Source: a virus
Virus record (IMG/VR): IMGVR_UViG_3300046535_001514
Coordinates: 1 to 40,712 of that record
DNA: 40,712 bases
Strand: one strand, 5' to 3'
Within the stretch, counting starts at the first letter, position 1. Each line of letters opens with the position of its first letter. The translations under genes and the position numbers were made by a program. The notes beneath the pieces are model-generated. The model searched no databases, had not been told where the DNA came from, and was given only the letters and a program-made list of their open reading frames with translations. Shown piece after piece: positions 28,239-35,909 of the stretch.

Positions 28239-29761
28239 TGAAAAATTTGTATCTCCCCATTAGTGCACTTCCACGGCCCCACGCCCCAAAATCGGAATTG
28301 GGGGACAAAGTCATTAGCTGTGCCACAACTCCACCAATTCAGCCTGTTCATTCTATTCCCGACGGTGTAGATCGATTTCCTTGGGGCATAACTACTAAAA
28401 CTTATTCCCCCATTTTTAGACATACTCATGTCAATGCCTGGGAAGTAATCTGGGTTGTTTCCGTCGTTATGCGTGTCGTTTCCCTGCTCCAGTGTGAATG
28501 TCATGTTGTTTATGACAAATCGCATCTGGTTTGCCGCCCTGACATTGCTACACACCCGAATTCTGGGTATCTCATAAAACTTCGGGGAATCGTCCCCAAA
28601 TTTCCCATAGTCAAACGTGTAAAGCTGGTCTGACATCTGATAAATATTTCCATCCCTGAAGCTCACAAAGTAATAAGTCTCGTCGAAAAATGCTACGCGG
28701 CGTGCGATGTGGAAGTTCATGTTTTCGTCAGTCGCATCGTAGAACTTCTTATCCGTGAAATCGTACAGCAACGTGTAGTTGTCTTGAGGGTCATAGAACG
28801 TCAGCTGGTAAATCAAGTGACCTGAGAGCTTCATAAAAAAAGCGCTGGACTTTTCGGGTGCTACTAGCTGAGAGAATCGGTAATTTATCCCATCGGTTGA
28901 CACTTGCTGTATATCGCCGCCCGAGGAATACATGATTACCGGCCCTGATTTCTCATTGAATCCTAACCACGCGATGATGTGCTCTAGGCTTGCGACCGTT
29001 GCTGAATTCACACACCCGTAATCGATGTTGATCGAGTAGCTTCTCTGGTATGGGAAGGTCGCTGCCGCCACATCCGTCCATAATTCCGTGACATAATTTC
29101 CCATCACGAACAACAGATTGCCCTTCCCTGGCACACGCAACGTCACCTTTGCGTAATCCGCTTTCGTTTGTAGCGCGCCATTTACGGGAGTAGCACCAGC
29201 GCCCCAAAACCAGTTAAGCCCATTGTTGGGCGCTGATAGGAACCATTTGGAGCTGTTCAGGTCAGGCACTACAAAGTAGCCGTCCTGGAAAGTTACATAG
29301 CCTGGCCGAGACCCCGTGGGGAAAGTTGCTTTCGTAAATGCCCCAGTCACATAGTTGTAAATGTAAATATCGTGCTGATCGCAAATCGCGATTTGATTGG
29401 CAATGTTTTCGTCGATGAACACGTCCCCCGTGAAGCTATTGATGGTTCCAACAGGGTTTACCGTGTAATTCGTCGTCGAGCCAGACGCATAAACGGTGAT
29501 CGAGTACACTTTATTATCAATCACTGCAATCAAGGTGCCAGACTTAATGCTTGAGAAAATGCCCCTACCTTTCCCGTTTGGCGAGATCGTAATTGCCTTC
29601 TTGTACCCAGCATAATCCACCAACCAGTTATCTGCCGAGATCATATTGTAAGTGCGGGACGCCTGTATTTTAGGGTCTCTCCCGTATGTGCTAGATCCGA
29701 CTATATCAAGCGGCAAGGGGTTTAAGTTCGGCGATGTCGGTTTGTTTTTTGGCTGGGACAT
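28235..29761 (-). CDS. P22 gp10-like head completion / DNA stabilisation protein
   Basis: A 508-residue protein. Start at 29761 (TAATG overlap with the upstream stop, AAAGG before it). It opens with LPLDIVGSSTYGRDPKIQAS then RTYNMISADNWLVDYAGYKK, and continues with repeated beta strands (GYFVVPDLNSSKWFLSAPNN, LRVPGKGNLLFVMGN) that suggest a beta-propeller. The size and pattern match the packaged-DNA stabilisation protein gp10 of P22-like phages, which extends the portal after packaging and holds the needle and tail. Confidence 0.82.
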   Translation of the reverse strand: MSQPKNKPTSPNLNPLPLDIVGSSTYGRDPKIQASRTYNMISADNWLVDYAGYKKAITISPNGKGRGIFSSIKSGTLIAVIDNKVYSITVYASGSTTNYTVNPVGTINSFTGDVFIDENIANQIAICDQHDIYIYNYVTGAFTKATFPTGSRPGYVTFQDGYFVVPDLNSSKWFLSAPNNGLNWFWGAGATPVNGALQTKADYAKVTLRVPGKGNLLFVMGNYVTELWTDVAAATFPYQRSYSINIDYGCVNSATVASLEHIIAWLGFNEKSGPVIMYSSGGDIQQVSTDGINYRFSQLVAPEKSSAFFMKLSGHLIYQLTFYDPQDNYTLLYDFTDKKFYDATDENMNFHIARRVAFFDETYYFVSFRDGNIYQMSDQLYTFDYGKFGDDSPKFYEIPRIRVCSNVRAANQMRFVINNMTFTLEQGNDTHNDGNNPDYFPGIDMSMSKNGGISFSSYAPRKSIYTVGNRMNRLNWWSCGTANDFVPQFRFWGVGPWKCTNGEIQIFQ

Positions 29762-30477
29762 TAGGTAGCCTTTGTCCAACCATGACCGATATTCGCCTGA
29801 CCATATATATCAGGCCCCTGTTTCCTCTGAAGCATCGAAGACTTAATCAAGGTGAAATCGATAGGAGAAATATCGTATATCTGGGCCTCGATCTGGTCTA
29901 ACTTAACCTGCGTCTGCGGCTGTAGCATAATGTTGTACTCTTGACACATATACTCAGCTAAAGCGTACCGCAGATATTCAATGTAATACTGGTCAAATCT
30001 CAGGAGCAAATCTTCATTCAAAACCACGTCATTTATCGTGAATTTCCCATGAATTTTGAACGGGTAGTTCTGCTCTGGGAAAAAATACATAAATATGTTT
30101 GAGCCATCCAAAGCCCGCTCAACATAGTATTGATAAGGCAAGGAATTGATGTTATTGGCTCTCGCTGTCGCGAAGTATTCATGGCGCTGCACGAGTGTCA
30201 TCGGGTATCTGACCTGGTTCAGATCAAATGTTAATGTCTCGCATAAAATCAGGTTGGGTATAAAATATTCTTCCTGACCTACAATACCCACAAAATCGAA
30301 TTCTGTGTAATACGGTATTAAACGCTGGTTAGCTGTTTTAATGGCTAACAGAGCGTTTAACATGTTCAAACCATCGGTTAATTGATCTCCCGATACGGTT
30401 TCTAAATCTCTTGCAACAATGCCGGAGAGATACCAAGCCCGTGTAATGAGTTGTGTAGCTGTGTATGGGTTTGCCAT
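29761..30477 (-). CDS. P22 gp4-like head-to-tail adaptor
   Basis: A 238-residue protein. MANPYTATQLITRAWYLSGI, then VSGDQLTDGLNMLNALLAIK, resembles the helical start of gp4-like tail accessory proteins that bind the portal after DNA packaging. The second half is beta-rich with an aromatic core (MYFFPEQNYPFKIHGKFTIN). It lies between the coat region and the gp10-like gene, the same order as in P22. It is longer than P22 gp4, so assignment rests on order and N-terminal pattern. Confidence 0.72.
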   Translation of the reverse strand: MANPYTATQLITRAWYLSGIVARDLETVSGDQLTDGLNMLNALLAIKTANQRLIPYYTEFDFVGIVGQEEYFIPNLILCETLTFDLNQVRYPMTLVQRHEYFATARANNINSLPYQYYVERALDGSNIFMYFFPEQNYPFKIHGKFTINDVVLNEDLLLRFDQYYIEYLRYALAEYMCQEYNIMLQPQTQVKLDQIEAQIYDISPIDFTLIKSSMLQRKQGPDIYGQANIGHGWTKAT

Positions 30478-30495
30478 CTCTCAAGCACCTTTTTC

Positions 30496-31254
30496 TTAGA
30501 TGAACATCTCAAAGCCAGTCACATTAATGCTGAGAGAATCCAGCGCGCTCCCAACATAGTAGTCAATCGCAGGGAAGGTCGTATCTTGTAATGGCTGGAT
30601 TTCGACAAATTCTCCCTGTGTAACAGTAGCAACTATGCCAGTCAGCACAAAAGAAAGACCCGCTACCGCGTGCGCATTTAAAAATGCGATGTCACCCACG
30701 ACATCTGGCGTAAAATAGGTAGCCAGCTGCACTCTGCCGTAGTTTGCAGAAGGCATTGCGCCAGACAGGTCAATCGATGTTGCAACCGCTGCACTTCCAG
30801 CCGACAGAACAGAGATCGATGTCAACCACTGGAACCGACGCAGATTCCCCGTCCCAACATTAATCACGGGGATTAAGAAGGGATTTGAATCGGAGAGCAG
30901 CGCGCCTACCATCCTGAACTGACTGAAAGTCACGCCATTTAAAGACGGCATCAGGGGTTGGGTTGCGGATAACGAAGCAAGTGAAGCAGGGTTGTTAGCG
31001 TTAGTGTCATCGTACAACACATAAATGTAGTACGTAGAATTCGCGGTAAACACGCCTGTGTCTATGCCATTTGCGCCGCTCGCCATGAAATCGACGATCA
31101 GCGGGGTTTGAACGGCTATATCAAAGCTGTTTGTAGAATCTCTGACTTGTCCGGTTGCAATGGTTGCGAGTATGTTACTCGTAACCGAAAGCGTACAGCC
31201 GTCCGCATAGAGATTCGGTAATGCATTTCCTGGTAATTGTGTAAAATCTGACAT
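30496..31254 (-). CDS. Capsid-associated beta-rich protein
   Basis: A 252-residue protein from the ATG at 31254, preceded by GGAGG; a frame start at 31320 would overlap the coat gene. It is rich in Ser, Thr and Ala with many short strands (TGVFTANSTYYIYVLYDDTN, then SFVLTGIVATVTQGEFVEIQ). Directly after the coat gene, such proteins are commonly head decoration or head-fibre proteins. No precise family. Confidence 0.68.
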   Translation of the reverse strand: MSDFTQLPGNALPNLYADGCTLSVTSNILATIATGQVRDSTNSFDIAVQTPLIVDFMASGANGIDTGVFTANSTYYIYVLYDDTNANNPASLASLSATQPLMPSLNGVTFSQFRMVGALLSDSNPFLIPVINVGTGNLRRFQWLTSISVLSAGSAAVATSIDLSGAMPSANYGRVQLATYFTPDVVGDIAFLNAHAVAGLSFVLTGIVATVTQGEFVEIQPLQDTTFPAIDYYVGSALDSLSINVTGFEMFI

Positions 31255-31279
31255 TTTAAAGCCTCCGAATTGTTTAATA

Positions 31280-32587
31280 TTAGGTATCAGGGAAAATGAC
31301 GCGCATGCTGTTTTCAGCAACCATCACAGAACCCCAGATCACATCCCAAACGTAGGCTCGTGTGTTCTGCCCGAATTGAGAACCCCAGTAATGGCGAATC
31401 GAGCAACCCGAATCAGGGTCAGTCGTTTTGACAGTATCAAAAGGAGATTCATCAGGCAGCTGCGGCATAGCCAGATACAGAGGGTTACCGGACATAATCA
31501 CGCCCGCACGGTGAGTCGGCACAAAATTAACCTGCATGCCAGGCTGTAGCGTGGTGTTGATGTTCTGATTTAGGCTTGGAACAGATACCAAGGCTGGGTA
31601 GATGTTCACAGTCACATCGCCTGCGCCGTCAGCTGGAGCATCCTGAGTTACACGAAACTGCACAGGTTGCTGCGAAGGTTTGTGCCCGATGAAGGTCAAG
31701 AATCGCAGGTTGGGGAAGTTAGGAACGCCATCATTGAACTGAGCCATATCGCCAGTCAAAATAGCGGTCAGATCAAATGGGGTGGCACCAGAAAAGGTGA
31801 GCTGTGTGACGTTCTGGCCGGACGGATCATTTGTCGAGACCAAGGTCAGCGTGGTCGCGTTGTTACCAACGTTTCCTGACACGTGGCGGGGCAGCAAGTT
31901 TGACTCGTACCACTGAAATCCGTTTACGTTAGCGAATTCCCACTTTTCGGCTAACTCATTGTTACGAGTTAAAGCGAACTGACTCAAACCATTGTTAACG
32001 ATAGCAGGCACGTCAACCATGGGGATAATGGCGCACATATCATAGTCAGCAGCACCAAAGTCACGAAAGTTTGCCTGGGCTTGTGCTAACTGCTGGAAAG
32101 AATTGATTGCAGTTGTGCCATTGCCGAAGAAACGATAAGGACCGGACGAGGGGTCTAGAACCTGACCAAAACGGGGGTCTTGTGGGTTGTTGACACGAAC
32201 TTCAGAAACTATGTTACGCAGGATGTCGCTTTCGACTGCGTTACCCAGTTCCTTGATTCGGGACATGCCAAACCTGTCCATGTAGTCTTCAACGTTGAAG
32301 ATGAACTGTTGGTCTGTGAATCCAGAGGAGCTATTACCAGCTTGCGAGCAGGTTAAGTTCTGAACGCGCTGTACGGATGATTCTAAGTTGACAATTAAGC
32401 CATTTTGGAAGGAAGAGCGAGGTGCCAGATCGAAAGAAACCGTATCACCTAAGTTACCGGTCAGGTTCTCGAAATTCTGGAACTTTTTGTTACTGATGTT
32501 GATGCCGACAAACTCGTTTAACATCCAAGCGAGTTCAGCTTTTTGGTAGGTTATTACCTGTTGTAATCTATTAATAGGGACAGCCAT
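31280..32587 (-). CDS. Major capsid protein (P22 coat-like)
   Basis: A 435-residue protein, close to P22 coat (430). N-terminal helix INRLQQVITYQKAELAWMLN, then VGDT-like LGDTVSFDLAPRSSFQNG, a long insertion domain around residues 220-340 (GNVGNNATTLTLVSTNDPSG) and a C-terminal YVWDVIWGSVMVAENSMRVI strand. The order scaffold then coat then adaptor is conserved. The fold should be HK97-like with an I-domain. AATTCGGAG precedes the ATG. Confidence 0.85.
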   Translation of the reverse strand: MAVPINRLQQVITYQKAELAWMLNEFVGINISNKKFQNFENLTGNLGDTVSFDLAPRSSFQNGLIVNLESSVQRVQNLTCSQAGNSSSGFTDQQFIFNVEDYMDRFGMSRIKELGNAVESDILRNIVSEVRVNNPQDPRFGQVLDPSSGPYRFFGNGTTAINSFQQLAQAQANFRDFGAADYDMCAIIPMVDVPAIVNNGLSQFALTRNNELAEKWEFANVNGFQWYESNLLPRHVSGNVGNNATTLTLVSTNDPSGQNVTQLTFSGATPFDLTAILTGDMAQFNDGVPNFPNLRFLTFIGHKPSQQPVQFRVTQDAPADGAGDVTVNIYPALVSVPSLNQNINTTLQPGMQVNFVPTHRAGVIMSGNPLYLAMPQLPDESPFDTVKTTDPDSGCSIRHYWGSQFGQNTRAYVWDVIWGSVMVAENSMRVIFPDT

Positions 32588-32639
32588 TTTACTTATCTCC
32601 GAATTGTTATTTAGGGAGACAATGGCTGTTTATTAAGTT

Positions 32640-33407
32640 TTAACGCTTCCGCTTATGTGTTTTAAACATTGCGCGAAAGTCACTAACCGTTTGCGAGCCA
32701 TTGTCTGTGCCAGTAGGCGATGGCTGAATTTGACTTAACGGCGCATTTGCGGTTTTGACAGTGGAAGCGGCTTTGTTTATTCGAGTTGCCTCGGATAACT
32801 TTTTCATCTCGCGGTATGCTAAATCTGATCGCAATCCGCGCTGTGACATTTCTGCATCTTTCTTTGCAAGCGATTCCAATACCTCCATTTTGCTGGGATT
32901 ACTAGCGAGCTCGTACATAATATCGCCGGTATTCTCAAAATTCAGAGAAGCATGCACCGCGTGCGGAAAAGCTGAGAACTGAAAGCCTGATACCACTTCA
33001 TCAAAATCAGAGTAGTTTTGCTTAACAGAGTCTAGTCTAGTCTGGAAATCGGCAGCAATCTTGTCGCCGTACTCCCTTTGCTGCATAGCGATAAACTCAC
33101 TTTGTTTCTCCTGGAGTTTCTCGTTTACCTGCTGCGAGATTAGAGCTTGTACCTCGTGTGTTGGCATGCCACCAAAAGAGTTAGCTTGCTGAGGTGTCTG
33201 GCTTTGTGTGCGCTGGTATTCTGCTACTGCGTCTTGGTGTGCCTTTTGAGCCACGCGCGCATTAGAATGCCTGACAATCTCATCAACTTTCGACTGAGGT
33301 ATCATCTTTTCAGCTGGCGCTGGAGCCGGAGCTACAGAGCTAGATTGAGTTTCAGATGCCGCAGGCGTACTCTGCTGATTTTCAACAAATGTGTTTGTTT
33401 CGTTCAT
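32640..33407 (-). CDS. Scaffolding protein
   Basis: A 255-residue protein starting at the ATG at 33407, six bases after AAAGG; an in-frame TTG two codons earlier is less likely. The N-terminal 35 residues are disordered (Ser, Pro and Ala rich). The middle is helical (VDEIVRHSNARVAQKAHQDA, then VNEKLQEKQSEFIAMQQREY). The last 20 residues end in a basic FRAMFKTHKRKR, the expected coat-binding helix. It is immediately upstream of the coat gene and guides procapsid assembly. Confidence 0.82.
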   Translation of the reverse strand: MNETNTFVENQQSTPAASETQSSSVAPAPAPAEKMIPQSKVDEIVRHSNARVAQKAHQDAVAEYQRTQSQTPQQANSFGGMPTHEVQALISQQVNEKLQEKQSEFIAMQQREYGDKIAADFQTRLDSVKQNYSDFDEVVSGFQFSAFPHAVHASLNFENTGDIMYELASNPSKMEVLESLAKKDAEMSQRGLRSDLAYREMKKLSEATRINKAASTVKTANAPLSQIQPSPTGTDNGSQTVSDFRAMFKTHKRKR

Positions 33408-33416
33408 ATTCAACCT

Positions 33417-33527
33417 TTACTCGACGATCGCCCCGTCACGGTTATGCCCCAATGGCGCATGGGTCTCGGCTAGTTTTCCGCATAGCTGCGTAGATGCCCC
33501 GTTCACGGCACGGGTACCGGAGTTCAT
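33417..33527 (-). CDS. Possible 36-residue leader peptide before scaffold
   Basis: An open frame MNSGTRAVNGASTQLCGKLA to a TAA just before the scaffold ribosome site. Its ATG is made of the last three bases of the 3' arm of the palindrome at 33558-33525. An AGGA in the palindrome loop is the nearest Shine-Dalgarno-like sequence, about 13 bases away. It could be a regulatory leader peptide. Short length and unusual spacing keep this uncertain. Confidence 0.35.
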   Translation of the reverse strand: MNSGTRAVNGASTQLCGKLAETHAPLGHNRDGAIVE

Positions 33528-33558
33528 AAGTGTGATAATTCCTGTTATCACACTTATG
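33525..33558 (-). promoter_or_regulatory. Perfect 14-bp palindrome, operator and/or mRNA hairpin
   Basis: On the minus strand, arm CATAAGTGTGATAA (33558-33545) and arm TTATCACACTTATG (33538-33525) flank the six bases CAGGAA. The arm is identical to the core of the tandem repeats at 1562-1603. It starts five bases after a -10 box, so it would be the first thing transcribed, forming a long hairpin with GGA in its loop ahead of the scaffold gene. Confidence 0.8.
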
Positions 33559-33562
33559 CGTA

Positions 33563-33591
33563 TAGATAGCACAAGACTTTTGGTTTGTCAA
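33563..33591 (-). promoter_or_regulatory. Internal late promoter ahead of scaffold and coat
   Basis: On the minus strand, a perfect -35 TTGACA (33591-33586), a 17-bp spacer and TGCTATCTA (33571-33563), an extended -10. The region AAAACACTTGACAAAC matches the promoter at 1640 in 15 of 16 bases, and both are followed by CATAAGTGTGATAA. It gives extra transcription to scaffold, coat and all downstream virion genes. Confidence 0.75.
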
Positions 33592-33606
33592 GTGTTTTAT
33601 TTGGAT

Positions 33607-33900
33607 TTATTTGATGCGGTAACGCAGGAGTGGGGACACCCTTAGCCCACCCAAGCCGTTGATAGGCTCTTGCTCTTGAAGACTCTGGAATGGTGTTAAT
33701 GGTGTTTTTGGTGCTGCGCCGAAAGAAACTGTATCGCCCAACTCTGGGGAACCCGGTAAATCATAATCGGCGTCTTCTAATAATTCAAACCGCTCGAACG
33801 CTTCGACCTCTTCTTGAATCATTCTGGACATGTGCTGGTTAACCGATTTCACCCAGTAGCCATTAGAGATATCTCTTTCAGGCCTTTTACGTTTAGTCAT
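33607..33900 (-). CDS. Hypothetical 97-residue protein
   Basis: Last of the small genes between portal and scaffold. The N-terminus is basic (MTKRKRPERDISNGYWVKSV), the middle helical and acidic (MIQEEVEAFERFELLEDADY), and the end Gly/Pro-rich and basic. Its ATG overlaps the previous stop (ATGA). No domain recognised. Placement right before the internal promoter makes it the end of one message segment. Confidence 0.65.
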   Translation of the reverse strand: MTKRKRPERDISNGYWVKSVNQHMSRMIQEEVEAFERFELLEDADYDLPGSPELGDTVSFGAAPKTPLTPFQSLQEQEPINGLGGLRVSPLLRYRIK

Positions 33901-34175
33901 TTTTTAGAGCCGAAGAAGAAGTCTGGTGAGGTGATGTCCATTGTATTGCTTAACTCGTCCATAGCTCCCTTATTCCGTGGGTCAGGACGGCTATAATGTC
34001 CCAATTTCTGCGCCAAAGAAGAAGCCACACGCTGAGAATCATCGGGCGACATCTTTTCCTGAGCGACATATCTGTGGCGATACTTAGCCTGGAGAGTCTC
34101 CAGCATCTCAATTGCGGTGCAGATGCCCTGAAAGTCGGCTTCGCTCTCAATTTTTAGCTCGATGGATAGTTTCAT
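33897..34175 (-). CDS. Hypothetical 92-residue protein
   Basis: Starts MKLSIELKIESEADFQGICT, followed by a helix AIEMLETLQAKYRHRYVAQE and an Asp/Ser-rich C-terminus ending FFFGSKK. It overlaps the genes on both sides by 1-4 bp, so the block is translated as a unit. No motif suggests a catalytic function. It could be a small assembly or packaging accessory. Confidence 0.65.
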   Translation of the reverse strand: MKLSIELKIESEADFQGICTAIEMLETLQAKYRHRYVAQEKMSPDDSQRVASSLAQKLGHYSRPDPRNKGAMDELSNTMDITSPDFFFGSKK

Positions 34176-34513
34176 TAGTGGTAGGTGTATGGTTTCAGGT
34201 TGAACAGGGTCGCTAATCCAGCATACAGATCGCGGTGTTTGACGGTGTGAAGCAGGTAGCTTTTTAGCTTAGCGTCATTACCGGTTGGATTGCTATTATC
34301 GAAAATAGCAGGGTTAATGCCGCCCTCAAAGGCTTCTTTGCATGGCGCACACATGGGAAAGCCCATGGTAAGGACTTTCCCAGAATCGTCCGACACCGAT
34401 ACTGAGGCCGCGTCCTTCTCTGCGCAATTTTTACACAGAAACGCATCACAGCCAATTTTGGCGCAAACGAGGCCAATGCGCTTTTTTCCGCAGATAATGC
34501 AGGTTTTCTTCAT
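34175..34513 (-). CDS. Zinc-finger protein with several CxxC pairs
   Basis: A 112-residue protein. Cysteine pairs in order are CIICGKKR (5-12), CAKIGCDAFLCKNCAE (about 17-32) and CAPCKEA (about 56-62). That is enough for two zinc sites in a RING- or treble-clef-like arrangement. The C-terminal 45 residues are helical without cysteines. Function unknown. It starts directly after the stop of the gene before it. Confidence 0.68.
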   Translation of the reverse strand: MKKTCIICGKKRIGLVCAKIGCDAFLCKNCAEKDAASVSVSDDSGKVLTMGFPMCAPCKEAFEGGINPAIFDNSNPTGNDAKLKSYLLHTVKHRDLYAGLATLFNLKPYTYH

Positions 34514-34741
34514 TTAAGCCTTCTTCTTTTTCTTTTGAGACGGTTTCTTGTATAACCTGGCTTCAGCAGCCTCAGTCTTTTGCATCTTTTTGGATATATT
34601 TGGGAAAGTCAATCTGTACCGATTCTCGATTGGCCATGGGTCTCTAAGCTCTAAAGTTGCATCGTCCTCAAAAGGGGGAAAAACAACCTCATAGGCTTCT
34701 GTACCATAAAGATCGGAATCTCCCCATATAATATCGAACAT
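34514..34741 (-). CDS. Hypothetical protein with Lys-rich tail
   Basis: A 75-residue protein. The N-terminal 40 residues are acidic (MFDIIWGDSDLYGTEAYEVV). The last 30 are very basic (KKMQKTEAAEARLYKKPSQK then KKKKA), so the protein is strongly bipolar. It shares a one-base overlap with the upstream gene and abuts the next. It could bind nucleic acid through the tail. No family known to me. Confidence 0.62.
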   Translation of the reverse strand: MFDIIWGDSDLYGTEAYEVVFPPFEDDATLELRDPWPIENRYRLTFPNISKKMQKTEAAEARLYKKPSQKKKKKA

Positions 34742-34923
34742 TATTTGCTTAGTCTCTTCAATGTCTCAGCAAGCCGCGCACGCTTTGCGGTCGTCTTGTT
34801 CTTAGAGTGCTCAGCCTTTTTCAACTTCCCTGCCGGAATCTTCCCCCCCTCCTTTACTCCCAGCGTCTTCCTGAGGGAGCCTGGGTGCTTTATCGCCTTC
34901 TCTATCCAATTCTTGTCTGCCAT
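34741..34923 (-). CDS. Small basic phage protein (KAIKHPGSLRKTLG type)
   Basis: A 60-residue protein: NWIEKAIKHPGSLRKTLGVK, then KIPAGKLKKAEHSKNKTTAK and RARLAETLKRLSK. This is a very common small phage protein seen in many unrelated tailed phages. It is lysine-rich and helical, probably nucleic-acid-associated, and of unknown role. A different reading frame of the same strand also encodes the end of the neighbouring gene (34811-35026) over 113 bases. Confidence 0.78.
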   Translation of the reverse strand: MADKNWIEKAIKHPGSLRKTLGVKEGGKIPAGKLKKAEHSKNKTTAKRARLAETLKRLSK

Positions 34924-35026
34924 TTTGTTTACCTTTATTGTTTAAATTTCTTGGTTGACTCGATAATACAGAAATTTCCCCCGTTCTCCAATTAGTCTTA
35001 ACTACGTCGCCAATTTTAAATGTCAT
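34811..35026 (-). CDS. Short KOW-like protein with overlapping-frame C-terminus
   Basis: A 71-residue protein behind a strong AGGAG site. It starts MTFKIGDVVKTNWRTGEISV, the opening hairpin of the FKVGDxV barrel family of this phage. After about residue 34 the frame continues out of phase through the next gene for 113 bases, giving a Gly/Lys/Glu-rich tail that looks like a shadow translation. Either the barrel gene was truncated and its tail is accidental, or this is real dual coding. Confidence 0.55.
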   Translation of the reverse strand: MTFKIGDVVKTNWRTGEISVLSSQPRNLNNKGKQNGRQELDREGDKAPRLPQEDAGSKGGGEDSGREVEKG

Positions 35027-35057
35027 TTATACGCTCCTATTCTATATTTTGAGAGAA

Positions 35058-35273
35058 TCAATCGCGAGACATCTTTTTCATTAGTTCATGAAATCTCCTA
35101 GAAGCACATAGCCTTTCCATGTGTTCCTTTAAGTCATCTTGTGTACAATCGGGGTTATCATTGATGAACTGTAAAGCATCAAGTTCTGTTTGGATATTCC
35201 CTAGTTTTTTAACCTTATGGAACATCCGGTTTGGTAATAAACTGTTAAATAGCTTTCTGATAATATTGATCAT
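35058..35273 (-). CDS. Small helical protein, paralogue of 35283-35504
   Basis: A 71-residue protein with MINIIRKLFNSLLPNRMFHK, then TELDALQFINDNPDCTQDDL and KEHMERLCASRRF. The pattern IIRK near the start, followed by a Leu/Ile-rich region, C-x2-DDLKEHME and a basic end, is shared with the upstream gene. The later part could be a small winged-helix. This is a likely tandem duplication. Function unknown. Confidence 0.65.
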   Translation of the reverse strand: MINIIRKLFNSLLPNRMFHKVKKLGNIQTELDALQFINDNPDCTQDDLKEHMERLCASRRFHELMKKMSRD

Positions 35274-35282
35274 TTTCTAACC

Positions 35283-35504
35283 TTACCCTGAGAAATATTT
35301 GTTTTTTTCATTCTCTGCCCGATATGCTTCCATATGTTTAAAGAGTTCCTCCTTGCTGCATCCTTCTGAACCAAAACGTGCAATATACTCAAGCATTTCC
35401 AAATGCTCGTCGGTCATTTCTATATGACCCGGCTTCATTCTATCCCTATTATTTTGCGCCTTAAGGGACATAAACCTGCGTATCTTTCTGATAATACCGC
35501 TCAT
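35283..35504 (-). CDS. Small helical protein, paralogue of 35058-35273
   Basis: A 73-residue protein: MSGIIRKIRRFMSLKAQNNR, then EHLEMLEYIARFGSEGCSKE and ELFKHMEAYR. The spacing of IIRK, the hydrophobic helix and the C-x-KEELFKHME block repeats that of the downstream gene. It overlaps the upstream zinc gene by 4 bp. Possibly a small winged-helix DNA-binding protein, by inference from the helix pattern only. Confidence 0.65.
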   Translation of the reverse strand: MSGIIRKIRRFMSLKAQNNRDRMKPGHIEMTDEHLEMLEYIARFGSEGCSKEELFKHMEAYRAENEKNKYFSG

Positions 35505-35725
35505 TCGCGTGCCCTCAAGTTTCCTTCCTTTAACACATCTTTAATCTGCTCAAGGACAGCTAAGAGAGGATCATGCCTAGTATTCCACCTTTCTATATCA
35601 ACATAACATAGAACTTTAGTATTTGAAACGTAACAACCTACTGTATGACTGAATGTGTAAAAACCTTCATGGTCATCGTCATCTTTTGCGACTGCGCCGC
35701 AGAACGGACAAGGTTTAATTTCCAT
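35501..35725 (-). CDS. Lar-like zinc-finger protein
   Basis: A 74-residue protein. KPCPFCGAVAKDDDD at the start and WNTR after a central VLCYVDIE follow the pattern of Lar-type proteins (CPFCG ... C ... WNxR), small zinc proteins named for restriction alleviation. The second CxxC pair is incomplete here (C31 and C40 only), so zinc binding is less certain. If Lar-like, it might modulate a host type I restriction system. That role is by family analogy. Confidence 0.62.
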   Translation of the reverse strand: MEIKPCPFCGAVAKDDDDHEGFYTFSHTVGCYVSNTKVLCYVDIERWNTRHDPLLAVLEQIKDVLKEGNLRARE

Positions 35726-35909
35726 TTAAGTGTTTTCTCCAATTTTCTATGTCTTCGTATGTTTTAGTTAGCTCATTATCATTTTTTTCGAGTTCACGCT
35801 GAAGCTTATATCTTTCGACTCTCAATGATTCTTGTTTGGATAATAAAACTTCCAAGTGCAGATTCCTATTCCTCATTTCTTCCGCAGGCTCCACTGGTTT
35901 AATTTCCAC
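35715..35909 (-). CDS. Small coiled-coil protein
   Basis: A 64-residue protein with a GTG start at 35909, eight bases after GGAGG. EEMRNRNLHLEVLLSKQESL, then RVERYKLQRELEKNDNELTK, is heptad-rich and probably dimerises. Its first five codons (MEIKP) match those of the next gene, suggesting that the 5' ends share ancestry by recombination. Function unknown. Confidence 0.6.
   Translation of the reverse strand: MEIKPVEPAEEMRNRNLHLEVLLSKQESLRVERYKLQRELEKNDNELTKTYEDIENWRKHLNGN

Noticed and set aside
33525-33558. CRP (cAMP receptor) site suggested by TGTGA and TCACA
   Set aside because: The two pentamers are separated by 12 bases instead of the required 6, and the same core occurs as direct repeats at 1562-1603, which does not fit CRP.
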